Below are positions 17,417 through 27,500 of a stretch of DNA of 64,000 nucleotides, in pieces. The position numbers were made by a program, and so were the translations under genes. Numbering within the stretch: position 1 is the first letter of the stretch; every line of letters starts with the position of its first letter. The stretch is taken from the NCBI GenBank assembly GCA_964624635.1, contig CAZUXM010000006.1, positions 1 through 64,000 of the forward strand. Direction: 5' to 3'. The notes beneath the pieces were generated by a model. It was not told the origin of the DNA. It saw only the letters and a program-made list of their open reading frames with translations, and did no database searches. The stretch comes from JANWKQ01 sp964624635 (lineage in GTDB: Bacteria; Bacteroidota; Bacteroidia; CAIKAF01).

Positions 17417-18412
17417 ATGCGTAAACTAGTACTAAGCACAGTTATTTTGATGGGTATTTCCGGGGTATTAAAAGCCCAGCAGGACCCACAGTATACCATG
17501 TTTTATTTCAATAAAATGCTTTATAATCCGGCTTATGCAGGAGCTAAAGACGGAATTTGCGGAACTTTATTGGGTCGTTTCCAGTGGAATGGGTTACAAG
17601 GAGCTCCGAATACCTGGTTATTTACTGCCGACATGCCTTTTGACCTTACATCTGACGGGAAAAACCAATTTGGTATAGGTTTAACAGGATATGGTGATTA
17701 TATTGGTTTTAATCAAGATCACGGATTAAAAGTAGCTGCAGCTTATCGCAGAAGAGATTTAGGACCGGGTCACTTAGCTGTAGGTATTGATATTGGGTTT
17801 GCCAATAAAAATATAGTTTCTCCTGCCTGGATTACACCTTCAGGTACTAATGAGGCCTTTTTAGATCAAATGACGGCTTCAGGCAATAACAGTAATTTTG
17901 GTTTTGACTTTAGTGCAGGTGCTTATTACCACAATACAAACTTTTATGCAGGTGTTTCTGTGTTGCATTTAACGGCTTCTGACTTTACCAACTTAAATGT
18001 ACGTCAGGCACGTCATATGTATTTTACAGGAGGTTATACCTTCCCAATAGGACAAGGTGGATGGAAGTTAAATCCTAATGCAATCATCAGAACAGATTTC
18101 TCTACCGCCAACTTTGATATCAATTTAAATGCATTATATGATATTAACGGTACCCACGGTATCTTCTTTGGGGCTACCTATCGTTATATTGATGCAATAG
18201 GTATTAATGTAGGTTATAATGGAACCTTCGCTAATGGTAAAATGGGTATGCTTTTTGGGTATAATTATGATATCAATACCTCAAGGCTTAATTCATTTAA
18301 CTCAGGGTCTCATGAGATTATTTTACGATTCTGTTATAAGATCGAAAAAGACAGAACTATCTATGAAAGGTATGTAGTTCGCTTTGGAGACTCGATGAGA
18401 ACCAGGTATTAA
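17417..18412 (+). CDS. PorP/SprF-type outer-membrane protein, copy 2
   Basis: 331 residues, intact. Signal peptide MRKLVLSTVILMGISGVLKAQ, then QDPQYTMFYFNKMLYNPAYAGAKDGICGTL, GLTGYGDYIGFNQDHGLKVAAAYRRRDLGPGHLAVGIDIGF, RQARHMYFTGGYTF and a barrel-like C-terminus. It is a close paralogue of the gene at 16058 (same motifs in the same order), so the pair arose by tandem duplication. It sits 97 bp upstream of the gldK start, the standard position for the T9SS PorP partner, and is likely in one transcript with gldKLMN. Confidence 0.92.
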   Translation: MRKLVLSTVILMGISGVLKAQQDPQYTMFYFNKMLYNPAYAGAKDGICGTLLGRFQWNGLQGAPNTWLFTADMPFDLTSDGKNQFGIGLTGYGDYIGFNQDHGLKVAAAYRRRDLGPGHLAVGIDIGFANKNIVSPAWITPSGTNEAFLDQMTASGNNSNFGFDFSAGAYYHNTNFYAGVSVLHLTASDFTNLNVRQARHMYFTGGYTFPIGQGGWKLNPNAIIRTDFSTANFDINLNALYDINGTHGIFFGATYRYIDAIGINVGYNGTFANGKMGMLFGYNYDINTSRLNSFNSGSHEIILRFCYKIEKDRTIYERYVVRFGDSMRTRY

Positions 18413-18509
18413 TAAGCTAAGTAACTGAAAAACAAGAACAAAAAACAATATACTATTATAAATGAAACATCGTTTATATAGATACAAATTCACCAAAAAC
18501 AACAATCAT

Positions 18510-19907
18510 ATGAGGAAGTCACTCGTATTGGCTATTTTTGCTGTCGTTGCATTAAGTAGCTGCAAAGAGTACTACACAGGGCAATTAACAGGAGTTCAAA
18601 ACCGCCCCAGATGGTACCAGGAAGATCCTTACGGAATGGTTTATATGCCAATGGGTAGTTATAATATGGGAGAATCTGACCAAGATGTTCCCCAAAATTT
18701 TGTTACCCAGTCTAAAACAGTGTCTGTTCAGGCCTTTTATATGGATCAAACAGAGATATCTAATAATGAATATCGTCAGTTCGTATATTATGTACGTGAC
18801 TCTTTAATGAGAACCATGTTAGGAGAGAATCTATCTGAAGAAGACTATTTAATAGTAGAAAATGACTTCGGAGAAGAAATTGATCCACCTATCTTAAACT
18901 GGAAAACTAAAATTGATGCTGATGATCAGGAAACCCGTGAAGCATTAGAAGAGTTATACTATCCAGAAGATCAACGTTATTACAGACGTCGTGAAGTGGA
19001 TGTAAACAAACTTATATATGACTATACTTGGGTTGACTTAAGAGCTGCATCAAGATATAGCTTGACTGATAATAAGGATAAATTTAATGCCAACGACTAT
19101 CCTAACCTTTTGGAGAAAAATCAGTACATGAATTCCGGAGAGAAAACTTTCAAAAAATTAAACAGAAAGGACTTCTTCCGTCGTGAAAAAATCAACATCT
19201 ACCCTGATACATTAGTCTGGATGCGTGATTTTGAATACTCTTATAACGAACCGATGACCAAAATGTATTTCTGGCATCCGGCTTATGATAACTATCCTGT
19301 AGTGGGTGTTAACTGGAAACAGGCAAACGCTTTCTGTCATTGGAGAACCGATTTAATGAATAACTTCTTACAAGCCTATGGTGATTTACCAGTACATGAT
19401 TTCCGTTTACCAACCGAAGCAGAGTGGGAATATGCAGCTCGTGGAGGAAATGGTAATATCGGAGGTGGTAATTCATTAAGTCCATATCCTTGGGGAGGTC
19501 CTTATATCCGTAACTCACGTGGTTGTTTCTTAGGAAACTTCAAACCAATGAGAGGTAACTATATCGATGACGGTGGTTTCCACTCAGTACCAGTGGATTC
19601 TTATAACCCTAATGATTATGGTTTATATTGTATGGCAGGGAACGTTTCTGAGTGGTGTAGTGTTGCATTCGAAGAGTCAGGTTATAGCTTTATGCATGAC
19701 TTGAATCCGGACTTACAATATGATGCTAAAGATAGCGATCCTGCAGTATTGAAACGTAAAGTAATACGTGGAGGTAGCTGGAAAGATATCGGATTTTATC
19801 TTCAGGTATCAGCCCGTTCTTATGAGTATCAGGATACCAGTAAAAGTTATATTGGTATACGTTGTGTACAAACCTTTATGGGTCGTGATAAAAGCGATTT
19901 CAGATAG
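18510..19907 (+). CDS. gldK: Gliding/T9SS lipoprotein GldK
   Basis: Outer-membrane lipoprotein that, with GldN, forms the periplasmic ring of the T9SS. The start at 18510 gives a classic lipoprotein signal (MRKSLVLAIFAVVALSSC, lipobox Cys at residue 18); the in-frame ATG at 18462 would prepend 16 polar residues. The rest is a formylglycine-generating-enzyme-like (FGE-sulfatase) domain: MVYMPMGSYNMGESD, MDQTEISNNEYRQFV, WEYAARGG, GNVSEWC, RGGSWKD and SYIGIRCV. Length 465 fits GldK. Followed by gldL after 99 bp. Confidence 0.95.
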   Translation: MRKSLVLAIFAVVALSSCKEYYTGQLTGVQNRPRWYQEDPYGMVYMPMGSYNMGESDQDVPQNFVTQSKTVSVQAFYMDQTEISNNEYRQFVYYVRDSLMRTMLGENLSEEDYLIVENDFGEEIDPPILNWKTKIDADDQETREALEELYYPEDQRYYRRREVDVNKLIYDYTWVDLRAASRYSLTDNKDKFNANDYPNLLEKNQYMNSGEKTFKKLNRKDFFRREKINIYPDTLVWMRDFEYSYNEPMTKMYFWHPAYDNYPVVGVNWKQANAFCHWRTDLMNNFLQAYGDLPVHDFRLPTEAEWEYAARGGNGNIGGGNSLSPYPWGGPYIRNSRGCFLGNFKPMRGNYIDDGGFHSVPVDSYNPNDYGLYCMAGNVSEWCSVAFEESGYSFMHDLNPDLQYDAKDSDPAVLKRKVIRGGSWKDIGFYLQVSARSYEYQDTSKSYIGIRCVQTFMGRDKSDFR

Positions 19908-20006
19908 GACTAAAGATGGTATAACTGCGTAAGCATTTATATATATAAACATTTGGTGTATTAACTTAATTAAATTTTCACTTAACCTAATTAAAACAGA
20001 ACAGTT

Positions 20007-20813
20007 ATGAAATTCCTACACACTAGAAAAGGTAAGATTGTAATGAACATGATCTATGGTCTTGGTGCGGCCGTGGTAATCGTTGGTGCATGGGGTAAAA
20101 TTATGCACTTCTCGTGGGCTAACTTAGCAATTACAGTTGGTCTATTAACAGAAGCGGCTATTTTCACCATTTCGGCATTTGAACCACCACATGAAGATGT
20201 GGATTGGTCATTGGTTTATCCTGAATTAGCAGGTATGCCCGGTCATGGTGCTCATGGCAAAGGCGGAGCAAAAGTAGTTGGCTCAGGTGATGCCGTTTCA
20301 CAGGAATTAGATAAACTTTTAAGTGATGCTAAAATCGGTCCTGAATTAATTGAATCATTAGGAGATGGTATGCGTAAATTGAGTGATAGTGCCGGCAAAA
20401 TGGGAACTATTACTGATGCTGCTCAAGCTAACTCTGAATTTGTTACTAATATCAAAGCTGCGGCTACTAATGTAAATAAACTTTCTGAGTCTTATGTAAA
20501 TGCTGCTAATTCATTAACCGGTATTTCTATGGAAGACGGTCAGAATTACGGTGAGCAATTACAAAGAGTTTCTAAAAATCTTTCAGCTCTTAATTCAGTT
20601 TATGAATTACAGATCCAAGGTTCTAAAGAATATGTTGAAAGTTCAGCTCAGGCTTATACTAACATCAATGAATTACTTAAATATTTAAGTGCTTCAGTTG
20701 AAGATACTAAGAAATACAAAGAGGAGATACATGTATTAGGTCAAAACTTAGCTGCATTGAATACTGTTTACGGTAACATGTTATCAGCTATGAACTTCCG
20801 TCCTAACGCTTAA
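20007..20813 (+). CDS. gldL: Gliding/T9SS motor protein GldL
   Basis: Inner-membrane half of the proton-driven T9SS motor. Residues 10-57 form two transmembrane helices (MIYGLGAAVVIVGAWGKIMHF and ANLAITVGLLTEAAIFTISAFEP) that include the conserved Lys and Glu of the motor core, followed by a cytoplasmic tail of about 200 residues rich in long helices (LPQ-poor, many A, S, N and L heptads). Length 268 is in the GldL range. It precedes gldM by 36 bp. Confidence 0.96.
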   Translation: MKFLHTRKGKIVMNMIYGLGAAVVIVGAWGKIMHFSWANLAITVGLLTEAAIFTISAFEPPHEDVDWSLVYPELAGMPGHGAHGKGGAKVVGSGDAVSQELDKLLSDAKIGPELIESLGDGMRKLSDSAGKMGTITDAAQANSEFVTNIKAAATNVNKLSESYVNAANSLTGISMEDGQNYGEQLQRVSKNLSALNSVYELQIQGSKEYVESSAQAYTNINELLKYLSASVEDTKKYKEEIHVLGQNLAALNTVYGNMLSAMNFRPNA

Positions 20814-20849
20814 TTTACAACTTGTTTAACCTTTAAAATCTAAAGAAAA

Positions 20850-22484
20850 ATGGCAGGTGGTAAACAGTCCCCACGGCAGAAGATGATTAACATGATGTAC
20901 CTCGTGTTAACAGCTCTCTTAGCCTTAAATATATCTAAAGAAGTACTACACGCTTTCGTGGTTGTAAACATCGGTTTAAATCAACAAAATGAAAACTTGA
21001 TGAGTAAAAACGAAGGTACCAGAGCATTGTTTGCTACTGAGGTAACTACAAATCCTAAAGATCAAAAACGTAAAGATTTGAATGAAAAAGCTATTCAGGT
21101 TGGAAAATTATCACTTGAAATTTGTGACTTCATTGAAAAAATGAAAGTTGAAATGGTGATGGCCACTGATGGTTGTGATGAGGAAAAAGCGAAAGAAAGA
21201 ATCAAAGATCCTTTCAAAGTAGATCGTAAGGATGACTATGATAGACCTACTAATTATTTTGGAACCAGCAGCCCTCCCGGAACAAGTGGAAAAGCAGCTG
21301 AGTTAAAAAAGAAATTAGAAGACTATAAAACTAAACTTCTTACTTTCGTTGATGCTAAAAACAAAGCAAAAATCGAAAAGAATTTAGCCATGATCAACAC
21401 TGAGCCTCCAAAAGGTGCAGAAGGTGAGGGTGGTGACAATCACAGTACTTGGGAAATGTTCTATTTCTACCATCAACCTCAATCAGCTGCATTGGTGGAA
21501 TTAACCAAATGGCAGAACATTGTTCGTGGTGCTGAATCAGAAGTATTGACTTATTTATGGGATCAAATTTCAGCTACCTCATTCAAATTTGATGCGGTAA
21601 TGGCTGCGATTATTCCTAAATCTAATTTCGTTACTTCAGGCTCAAACTTCGAAGCAGAAGCTTTCTTAGCAGCCTATTCAACTGCAGTTAAACCAAAAAT
21701 CACTTACGGAGCTTCTGCTGACTCTTTAACCGGAGCAGTAGCGGGTGGAACAGATCTTCCTGATGATAAAATCATCAATGGTAAAGGTTATATTTCAGTT
21801 CCGGCAAGTGGTGCAGGTGAAAGAACTTTCGGAGTTGCTATTAAAATCGTTAATCCGGTTACAGGTGCAGAAACTCCTTATGTAGCTAATACTAAATATA
21901 ACGTAGCTCCTCCTTCTGCTACAGTATCTGCTACTAAAATGAACGTTATGTATAAAGGCTTGGATAACCCAATTGAAGTTTCAGTACCGGGTGTTGCTCC
22001 TAACCAGATCAGTGTAAACTGTTCAGGTGGTTCAATGTCAGGTGGAAACGGTAAATATGTGGTTAAACCAGGGGCTGGCAAGGAAATTGTTATCTCTGTA
22101 TCAGCTAAAACAACTGACGGTAAATCAACAAGTATGGGTGCATACAAGTTCCGTGTTAAACCGGTTCCTACTCCAAAGATTACTTGGGCTAACCAAACAG
22201 ACGGTGGTATGGTTTCTGCTGCTGCAGGTTCTGGTTCTCCATTGATCCCACGTATGGAAGATTTTGACTTTGACGTTTACTCTACTATCACAAGCTTTGA
22301 AGTTGGTTTCAAACTTGGAGGTGATTATTACGTAAAACAATGTTCAGGTAACCAAATTCCTGGTGATGTTGCATCTAAGATCAGAGGTCTTGGTCGTGGA
22401 ACTACAGTTAGCTTCTCGAGTGTGAAGATGACAGTTCCGGGCGGTGACAGAAGATCGGCTTCAGCATCATTCAAAATACAATAA
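20850..22484 (+). CDS. gldM: Gliding/T9SS motor protein GldM
   Basis: Partner of GldL that spans the periplasm and transmits torque to the GldKN ring. One N-terminal transmembrane helix (residues 12-40, MINMMYLVLTALLALNISKEVLHAF, the family signature) is followed by a helical D1 region and three Ig-like domains (D2-D4, about 220-544; for example MNVMYKGLDNPIEVSVPGVAPNQI). 544 residues is the usual length. It is followed by gldN after 18 bp. Confidence 0.96.
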   Translation: MAGGKQSPRQKMINMMYLVLTALLALNISKEVLHAFVVVNIGLNQQNENLMSKNEGTRALFATEVTTNPKDQKRKDLNEKAIQVGKLSLEICDFIEKMKVEMVMATDGCDEEKAKERIKDPFKVDRKDDYDRPTNYFGTSSPPGTSGKAAELKKKLEDYKTKLLTFVDAKNKAKIEKNLAMINTEPPKGAEGEGGDNHSTWEMFYFYHQPQSAALVELTKWQNIVRGAESEVLTYLWDQISATSFKFDAVMAAIIPKSNFVTSGSNFEAEAFLAAYSTAVKPKITYGASADSLTGAVAGGTDLPDDKIINGKGYISVPASGAGERTFGVAIKIVNPVTGAETPYVANTKYNVAPPSATVSATKMNVMYKGLDNPIEVSVPGVAPNQISVNCSGGSMSGGNGKYVVKPGAGKEIVISVSAKTTDGKSTSMGAYKFRVKPVPTPKITWANQTDGGMVSAAAGSGSPLIPRMEDFDFDVYSTITSFEVGFKLGGDYYVKQCSGNQIPGDVASKIRGLGRGTTVSFSSVKMTVPGGDRRSASASFKIQ

Positions 22485-22502
22485 TTTAAATTCACCATAA
22501 AC

Positions 22503-23381
22503 ATGAAACAGATCATCATCATTTTAGCACTTACTTTGTCAGGATTGACAGGTTTGTTTGCTCAGGGTGGTATCATCTTAAATCCTGATAACTCTCCTCG
22601 TGATGGTTATTATGATAAGAATCACTATCCTAACCGTAGAATGGTGCCATATTCATATTTGCGTGAAGCAGATGTGATGTACACCAGAAGGATTTGGAGA
22701 AAGATTGACCTTCGTGAGAAGATTAATCAGCCGCTTTATTATCCAAAAGTTCCTACTAATCTTCGTAAGAACCTTATTTATATAATGAGAGAAGCTTTAT
22801 TAGGTACTCAAACTACTCCTCCAAGAGTAAAAGGTTATGATGGTTATACCTCTGATGACTTTAAAATTGAGATGACTGTTGCTGAAATCGGAGAAATCGG
22901 TTCATCAAGAGATACTACTCAGGTACAATATCCTTATCCTCCTTATGATTACCATGATACGGTATTCGTAAAAGAGTTTAACCCGGATGATGTTACTGAG
23001 TTTAACTTGAAAGAAGATTGGTACTTTGATAAACAAAGATCTGTTATGGAGCCTCGTATACTTGGTATTCAACCTCGTATGAAGGTGTATGACCCTAATA
23101 CTATGCAATTACAAGGGTTAGTTCCTATTTGTTGGGTTTACTTCCCTGAGTTGCGTAAAGTATTGATTAACGAAGAGGTATATAACCCATATAACTTCGG
23201 ATCCAGAATTACTTATGATGACTTGTTCATGAAACGAATGTTTAATAGTTTGATTTATAAAGTAGATAATACTTATGATCGTAGAATTGCTGACTATACC
23301 AAAGGTATTGATGCTCTTCTTGAAGCAGAGAATATCAAAGATATCCTCTTCAAGTTTGAACATGATGTTTGGGAACAATAA
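22503..23381 (+). CDS. gldN: Gliding/T9SS ring protein GldN
   Basis: Periplasmic partner of GldK in the T9SS ring. Signal peptide MKQIIIILALTLSGLTGLFAQ, then the family signature region YLREADVMYTRRIWRKIDLREKINQPLYYP, IQPRMKVYDP and YDDLFMKRMFNSLIYKVDNTYDRRIADY. 292 residues, last gene of the cluster; a strong hairpin terminator follows 22 bp after the stop. Confidence 0.95.
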   Translation: MKQIIIILALTLSGLTGLFAQGGIILNPDNSPRDGYYDKNHYPNRRMVPYSYLREADVMYTRRIWRKIDLREKINQPLYYPKVPTNLRKNLIYIMREALLGTQTTPPRVKGYDGYTSDDFKIEMTVAEIGEIGSSRDTTQVQYPYPPYDYHDTVFVKEFNPDDVTEFNLKEDWYFDKQRSVMEPRILGIQPRMKVYDPNTMQLQGLVPICWVYFPELRKVLINEEVYNPYNFGSRITYDDLFMKRMFNSLIYKVDNTYDRRIADYTKGIDALLEAENIKDILFKFEHDVWEQ

Positions 23382-23402
23382 TTCAAACAATATCTAATAA
23401 AC

Positions 23403-23433
23403 AAAAAAGCCACTCTGCATAGGTGGCTTTTTT
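23403..23433. terminator. Bidirectional rho-independent terminator between gldN and asd
   Basis: AAAAAAGCCAC (23403-23413) pairs with GTGGCTTTTTT (23423-23433) around a nine-base loop. It has a T-run in both directions, so it can end both gldN (plus) and asd (minus). Confidence 0.9.
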
Positions 23434-23458
23434 GTTTTAGTTCACTTCAGTTGAGTTG

Positions 23459-24448
23459 TTATGCAATTCCTTTTTCTAATAAATACTCTGCAATTTGTAC
23501 TGCATTAGTAGCAGCTCCTTTTCTTAAATTATCAGCCACTATCCACATATTTACTGTTTTGGGTTGTGATTCATCTCTACGAATACGTCCTACAAATACC
23601 TCATCCCTACCATGTGAATCTATAGGCATAGGATATAATTGTTGTGAAGGATCATCTTTAATGATGATACCCTTAGTGCCCATCAGAATGTTCTTGATAT
23701 CACTTAATTCATATTCTTTTTCGAATTCAATATTTACAGCTTCCGAATGTCCCCCGATAACAGGGATCCTTACTGTAGTACTGGTTAATTGGATGTTGTT
23801 ATCTCCCATAATTTTACGGGTTTCATTTACCATTTTCATTTCCTCTTTAGTATACCCATTCTCAAGAAATACATCAATTTGAGGAATGGCATTCAGGTCT
23901 ATTTGGTATTTATAAGCCATTTCGCCTTTGATTCCATTTCTTTCATTCATTAATTGATCTACCGCCTTTACTCCGGTACCTGAAACAGATTGATAAGTAG
24001 AAACTACAATCCTTTTAATTGAATATTTTTTATGTAATGGCTCTAATACCACTACCATTTGAATGGTACTACAATTTGGATTAGCAATAATCTTATCCTC
24101 TTTGGTAAGTACATGTGCATTTACCTCCGGAACCACCAACTTTTTAGAAGGGTCCATTCTCCATGCACTGGAATTATCAATAACAGTAATGCCAGCTTCT
24201 GCAAACTTGGGTGCCCATTCTTTTGAAGTATCACCTCCGGCTGAAAATAGAGCAATAGAAGGCTTAGCATCAATGGCCTGTTGCATAGAATGCACAGTAT
24301 ATTCCTTTCCCTTGAATGATAGTTTTTTACCAACCGATTTTTCGCTGGCCACAGGAATTAGTTCTGTTACAGGGAAGTTTCTTTCTGCCAATACTTTAAG
24401 CATTTCTGTACCCACCAACCCGGTGGCGCCTACTACTGCAATTTTCAT
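23459..24448 (-). CDS. asd: Aspartate-semialdehyde dehydrogenase
   Basis: NADP-dependent reduction of aspartyl phosphate to aspartate semialdehyde, the branch point to lysine/diaminopimelate, threonine and methionine. Rossmann start MKIAVVGATGLVGTEML, FSAGGDTSKEWAP, DNSSAWRMD, catalytic Cys126 in NPNCSTIQ, and the substrate-binding STYQSVSGTG. 329 residues, the usual length. Convergent with gldN; divergent from the lamin-tail gene. dapB of the same pathway is about 9.5 kb away. Confidence 0.97.
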   Translation of the reverse strand: MKIAVVGATGLVGTEMLKVLAERNFPVTELIPVASEKSVGKKLSFKGKEYTVHSMQQAIDAKPSIALFSAGGDTSKEWAPKFAEAGITVIDNSSAWRMDPSKKLVVPEVNAHVLTKEDKIIANPNCSTIQMVVVLEPLHKKYSIKRIVVSTYQSVSGTGVKAVDQLMNERNGIKGEMAYKYQIDLNAIPQIDVFLENGYTKEEMKMVNETRKIMGDNNIQLTSTTVRIPVIGGHSEAVNIEFEKEYELSDIKNILMGTKGIIIKDDPSQQLYPMPIDSHGRDEVFVGRIRRDESQPKTVNMWIVADNLRKGAATNAVQIAEYLLEKGIA

Positions 24449-24529
24449 AACTGATAATTAATGCATCAAAATTAATTGTTTAACTCATACATGCATATTT
24501 TTTCTTATTTTTAAATATCAGACTCAAGA

Positions 24530-27500
24530 ATGAAAATTACCAACCTTTCATCTGTATTATTTGTTTTTTATTTTTTGACAAGCATATGCTTTGCTCAGGT
24601 AAATGATGATTTTAGTGACGGAAACTTTACATCCAATCCTGTATGGAAAGGCGATACTTCAAAATTTGAAGTCGCAGCTAACGAACTTTGGCTCAATGCC
24701 CCCGTAGTTACGGATGTTGCTTTTTTAAGTACTCCGTCAACTGCTATGATTAATACCTCCTGGGAGTTTTATAACCGAATGGTTTTTAATCCTTCATCCT
24801 CTAACTTTTGCAGGTTTTATCTGGTATCTGATCAGCGTAATTTTAATGCAACTAATATCAATGGATATTATGTGGAATTAGGAAGACTTACTGATGAAGT
24901 GAGTTTGTATAAAGTAGTGAACGGAACCTCTACAAAAATTATTGATGGACCAGATGATATGCTTAATGTAGCTACCTGTACCACCAGAGTTAGAGTAACA
25001 CGAACAGGAACTATTTGGGAGTTATTGGTAGACTCCACTGGAGGAAGTAGTTTTACTTCGCTTGGTACATTCGATGATGCTGCCGTAAATGAATCTTATT
25101 TTACTGGAGCTTATTGTAAATATACCAGTACCCGATCCGATAAATTTTTCTTTGATGATGTATTGATTGCAGGAACTAATTGGGGTGATGCTACCGATCC
25201 ATTTATTATTTCTCATTCAGCCTCTGCAAATCAACTTTCAATTATTCTTAATGAACCGGTACTTTCCTCGGATCTTAATCCTGTAAATTTTACTTTAGAT
25301 AATGGACTAAGTGTATTGTCGGTGGTAGAAGATAGTTTGAACAGTAAAAAAATTAATATCACTGCCAGTGGTAGTTTTTTAACTAATACGTTGTATCACT
25401 TATCCGTTACATCACTTACTGATTTGAGTGGAAATACAGCTACTTTAATCAATTATCCATTTATACTTCATATTACGGTTCCCGGAGAAATAGTAATCAA
25501 CGAAGTGATGGCTGATCCTACACCATCGGTTGGATTGCCCGATGCAGAGTTTGTTGAACTTCGAAATAATTCAATCTATCCGCTAAATCTTGATCAGTGG
25601 ACATTAAGAGTAGGGACCACGAATAAAATTTTACCTCCGTATATTATTCAACCAGGAAATTTTGTAATTATTACTGATGTTGGGGATACGTCTTTGTTTT
25701 CTTCATCCGTTAAAAAAATTGGAGTTACATCATTTCCAGGACTCACCAATGGGGGTGTAAATGTTGAAATTTTAGATACAGGGAGTGTAGTGATTGATGT
25801 CATTGATTACACAATGGGTTGGTATCATGATGTGGATAGAGATGATGGTGGTTTTACCTTGGAAAGAATTAATCCGTTGGATTTTTGTATGCAGGAATAT
25901 AATTGGAGAGCTTCGCTTGATTTTACAGGTGGAACTCCGGGAGCAGAAAATTCTGTATTCGATACTACTCAAGTCCCTATTGCTATCAATACCTTTTGGA
26001 TTGATAGTACACATATTTTGGTGGTGTTTAATCAGTGGATGGATGTGTTGGGTCTTAATATGACCAATATTACTTTACAAAATTTATCTTCAGTTAATGT
26101 CTTATCTCCTGATTCATGTTTGCTTACATTGGGCTTACCATTACCTGTAAATACCTCTTTTGATCTTACACTTTCACCACCCATGAGTGATTGTGATGGG
26201 AATGTTATTAGTTCTCCATTGATAACCGGTATTATTAATTACACTCCTCAATTATTTGATATCTTAATTCATGAATTAATGATTGATGAAACTCCTTCTA
26301 TTGGTTTACCTGCTTCTGAATATATTGAATTACGAAATACAAAACCATTTCCTTTAAGCATCAACGGGTGGACTCTGGTGGTGAATGGAAATCATTTTTT
26401 ATTACCTAATGTTTCTATTCCTGCAGATAGTTTTATTGTGATAGTACATGAAAATAATGTTTCTCTTTTTCCGGTATTAAATATAGTAGGTATTCCATCG
26501 TTCAGCGGTTTAACTAATGAGTCAGGAATTATTGAGGTATATCATGCATCAGGCGATCTTATACATACCGCAAAATATGCATCTACATTTTATGATGTGC
26601 CAGGTAAAGATGATGGAGGTTGGTCGTTGGAAATGATAGATATTACTCAGCCTTGTTTACGAAATCCTAACTGGACAGCATCGAATGATCCTTCTGGAGG
26701 CACTCCGGGGAGAAAAAATTCATATACACAAACCATCACTGACTATGTAAAACCACATCCTATCAAAACAGGTTTGTCATTAACCAATGACACGGTTACT
26801 TTATATTTTGATGAGGCTATATTGCCTAACAGTTTTACATTGGCTGATATTTCATTGTCTAATGGAACGCCTACTTATCTTGCCTATCATTCTGTTTTAT
26901 TGGATCAATATATAGTGATTTTACAAAACCCTATTTTACCTGATTCAACTTATTACATTCGCTTAAATAATTACACTGATTGTTCAGGCAATATAGCGTT
27001 ATTAGATTCACTGCCTTATTCAATTCCGGTTACTCCTGATACGTTTGATATTGTAATTAATGAAGTATTAGCTGATCCAACTACTAATTGTATTGATTAT
27101 GTAGAAATTTATAATAGAGGGAATGATTCTTATGATATGTCGTTACTTATATTAGGTGAAGGAGATACAACGTCACATTTGTTAACCACCTATTCGGCTA
27201 TTCACAACCGATCTGTGTTGATACATCCCGGTGAATATGTTTTTATTTCGGAGAATCATGAAAAAGTAATGGGGTGTTATCATACGCCTGATTCTACTTC
27301 TTATTGGGATATTGTTTCGTTACCCGATTTTGCCAATGCTTCGGGTACCGTAGGTATATCTGCTTATAATCAACAATGGATAGATATGTTTGCATATAAT
27401 GAGGATATGCATTTTAGTGTCTTAGGTTCAACAGATGGAGTTTCATTGGAGAGAGTAGATATGAATGCACCTACACAAAATTCTATGAACTGGCATTCGG

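Noticed and set aside
23451..23882. A 143-residue plus-strand open frame
   Set aside because: It is antisense to asd; asd motifs, including the catalytic Cys region, are in the minus frame.
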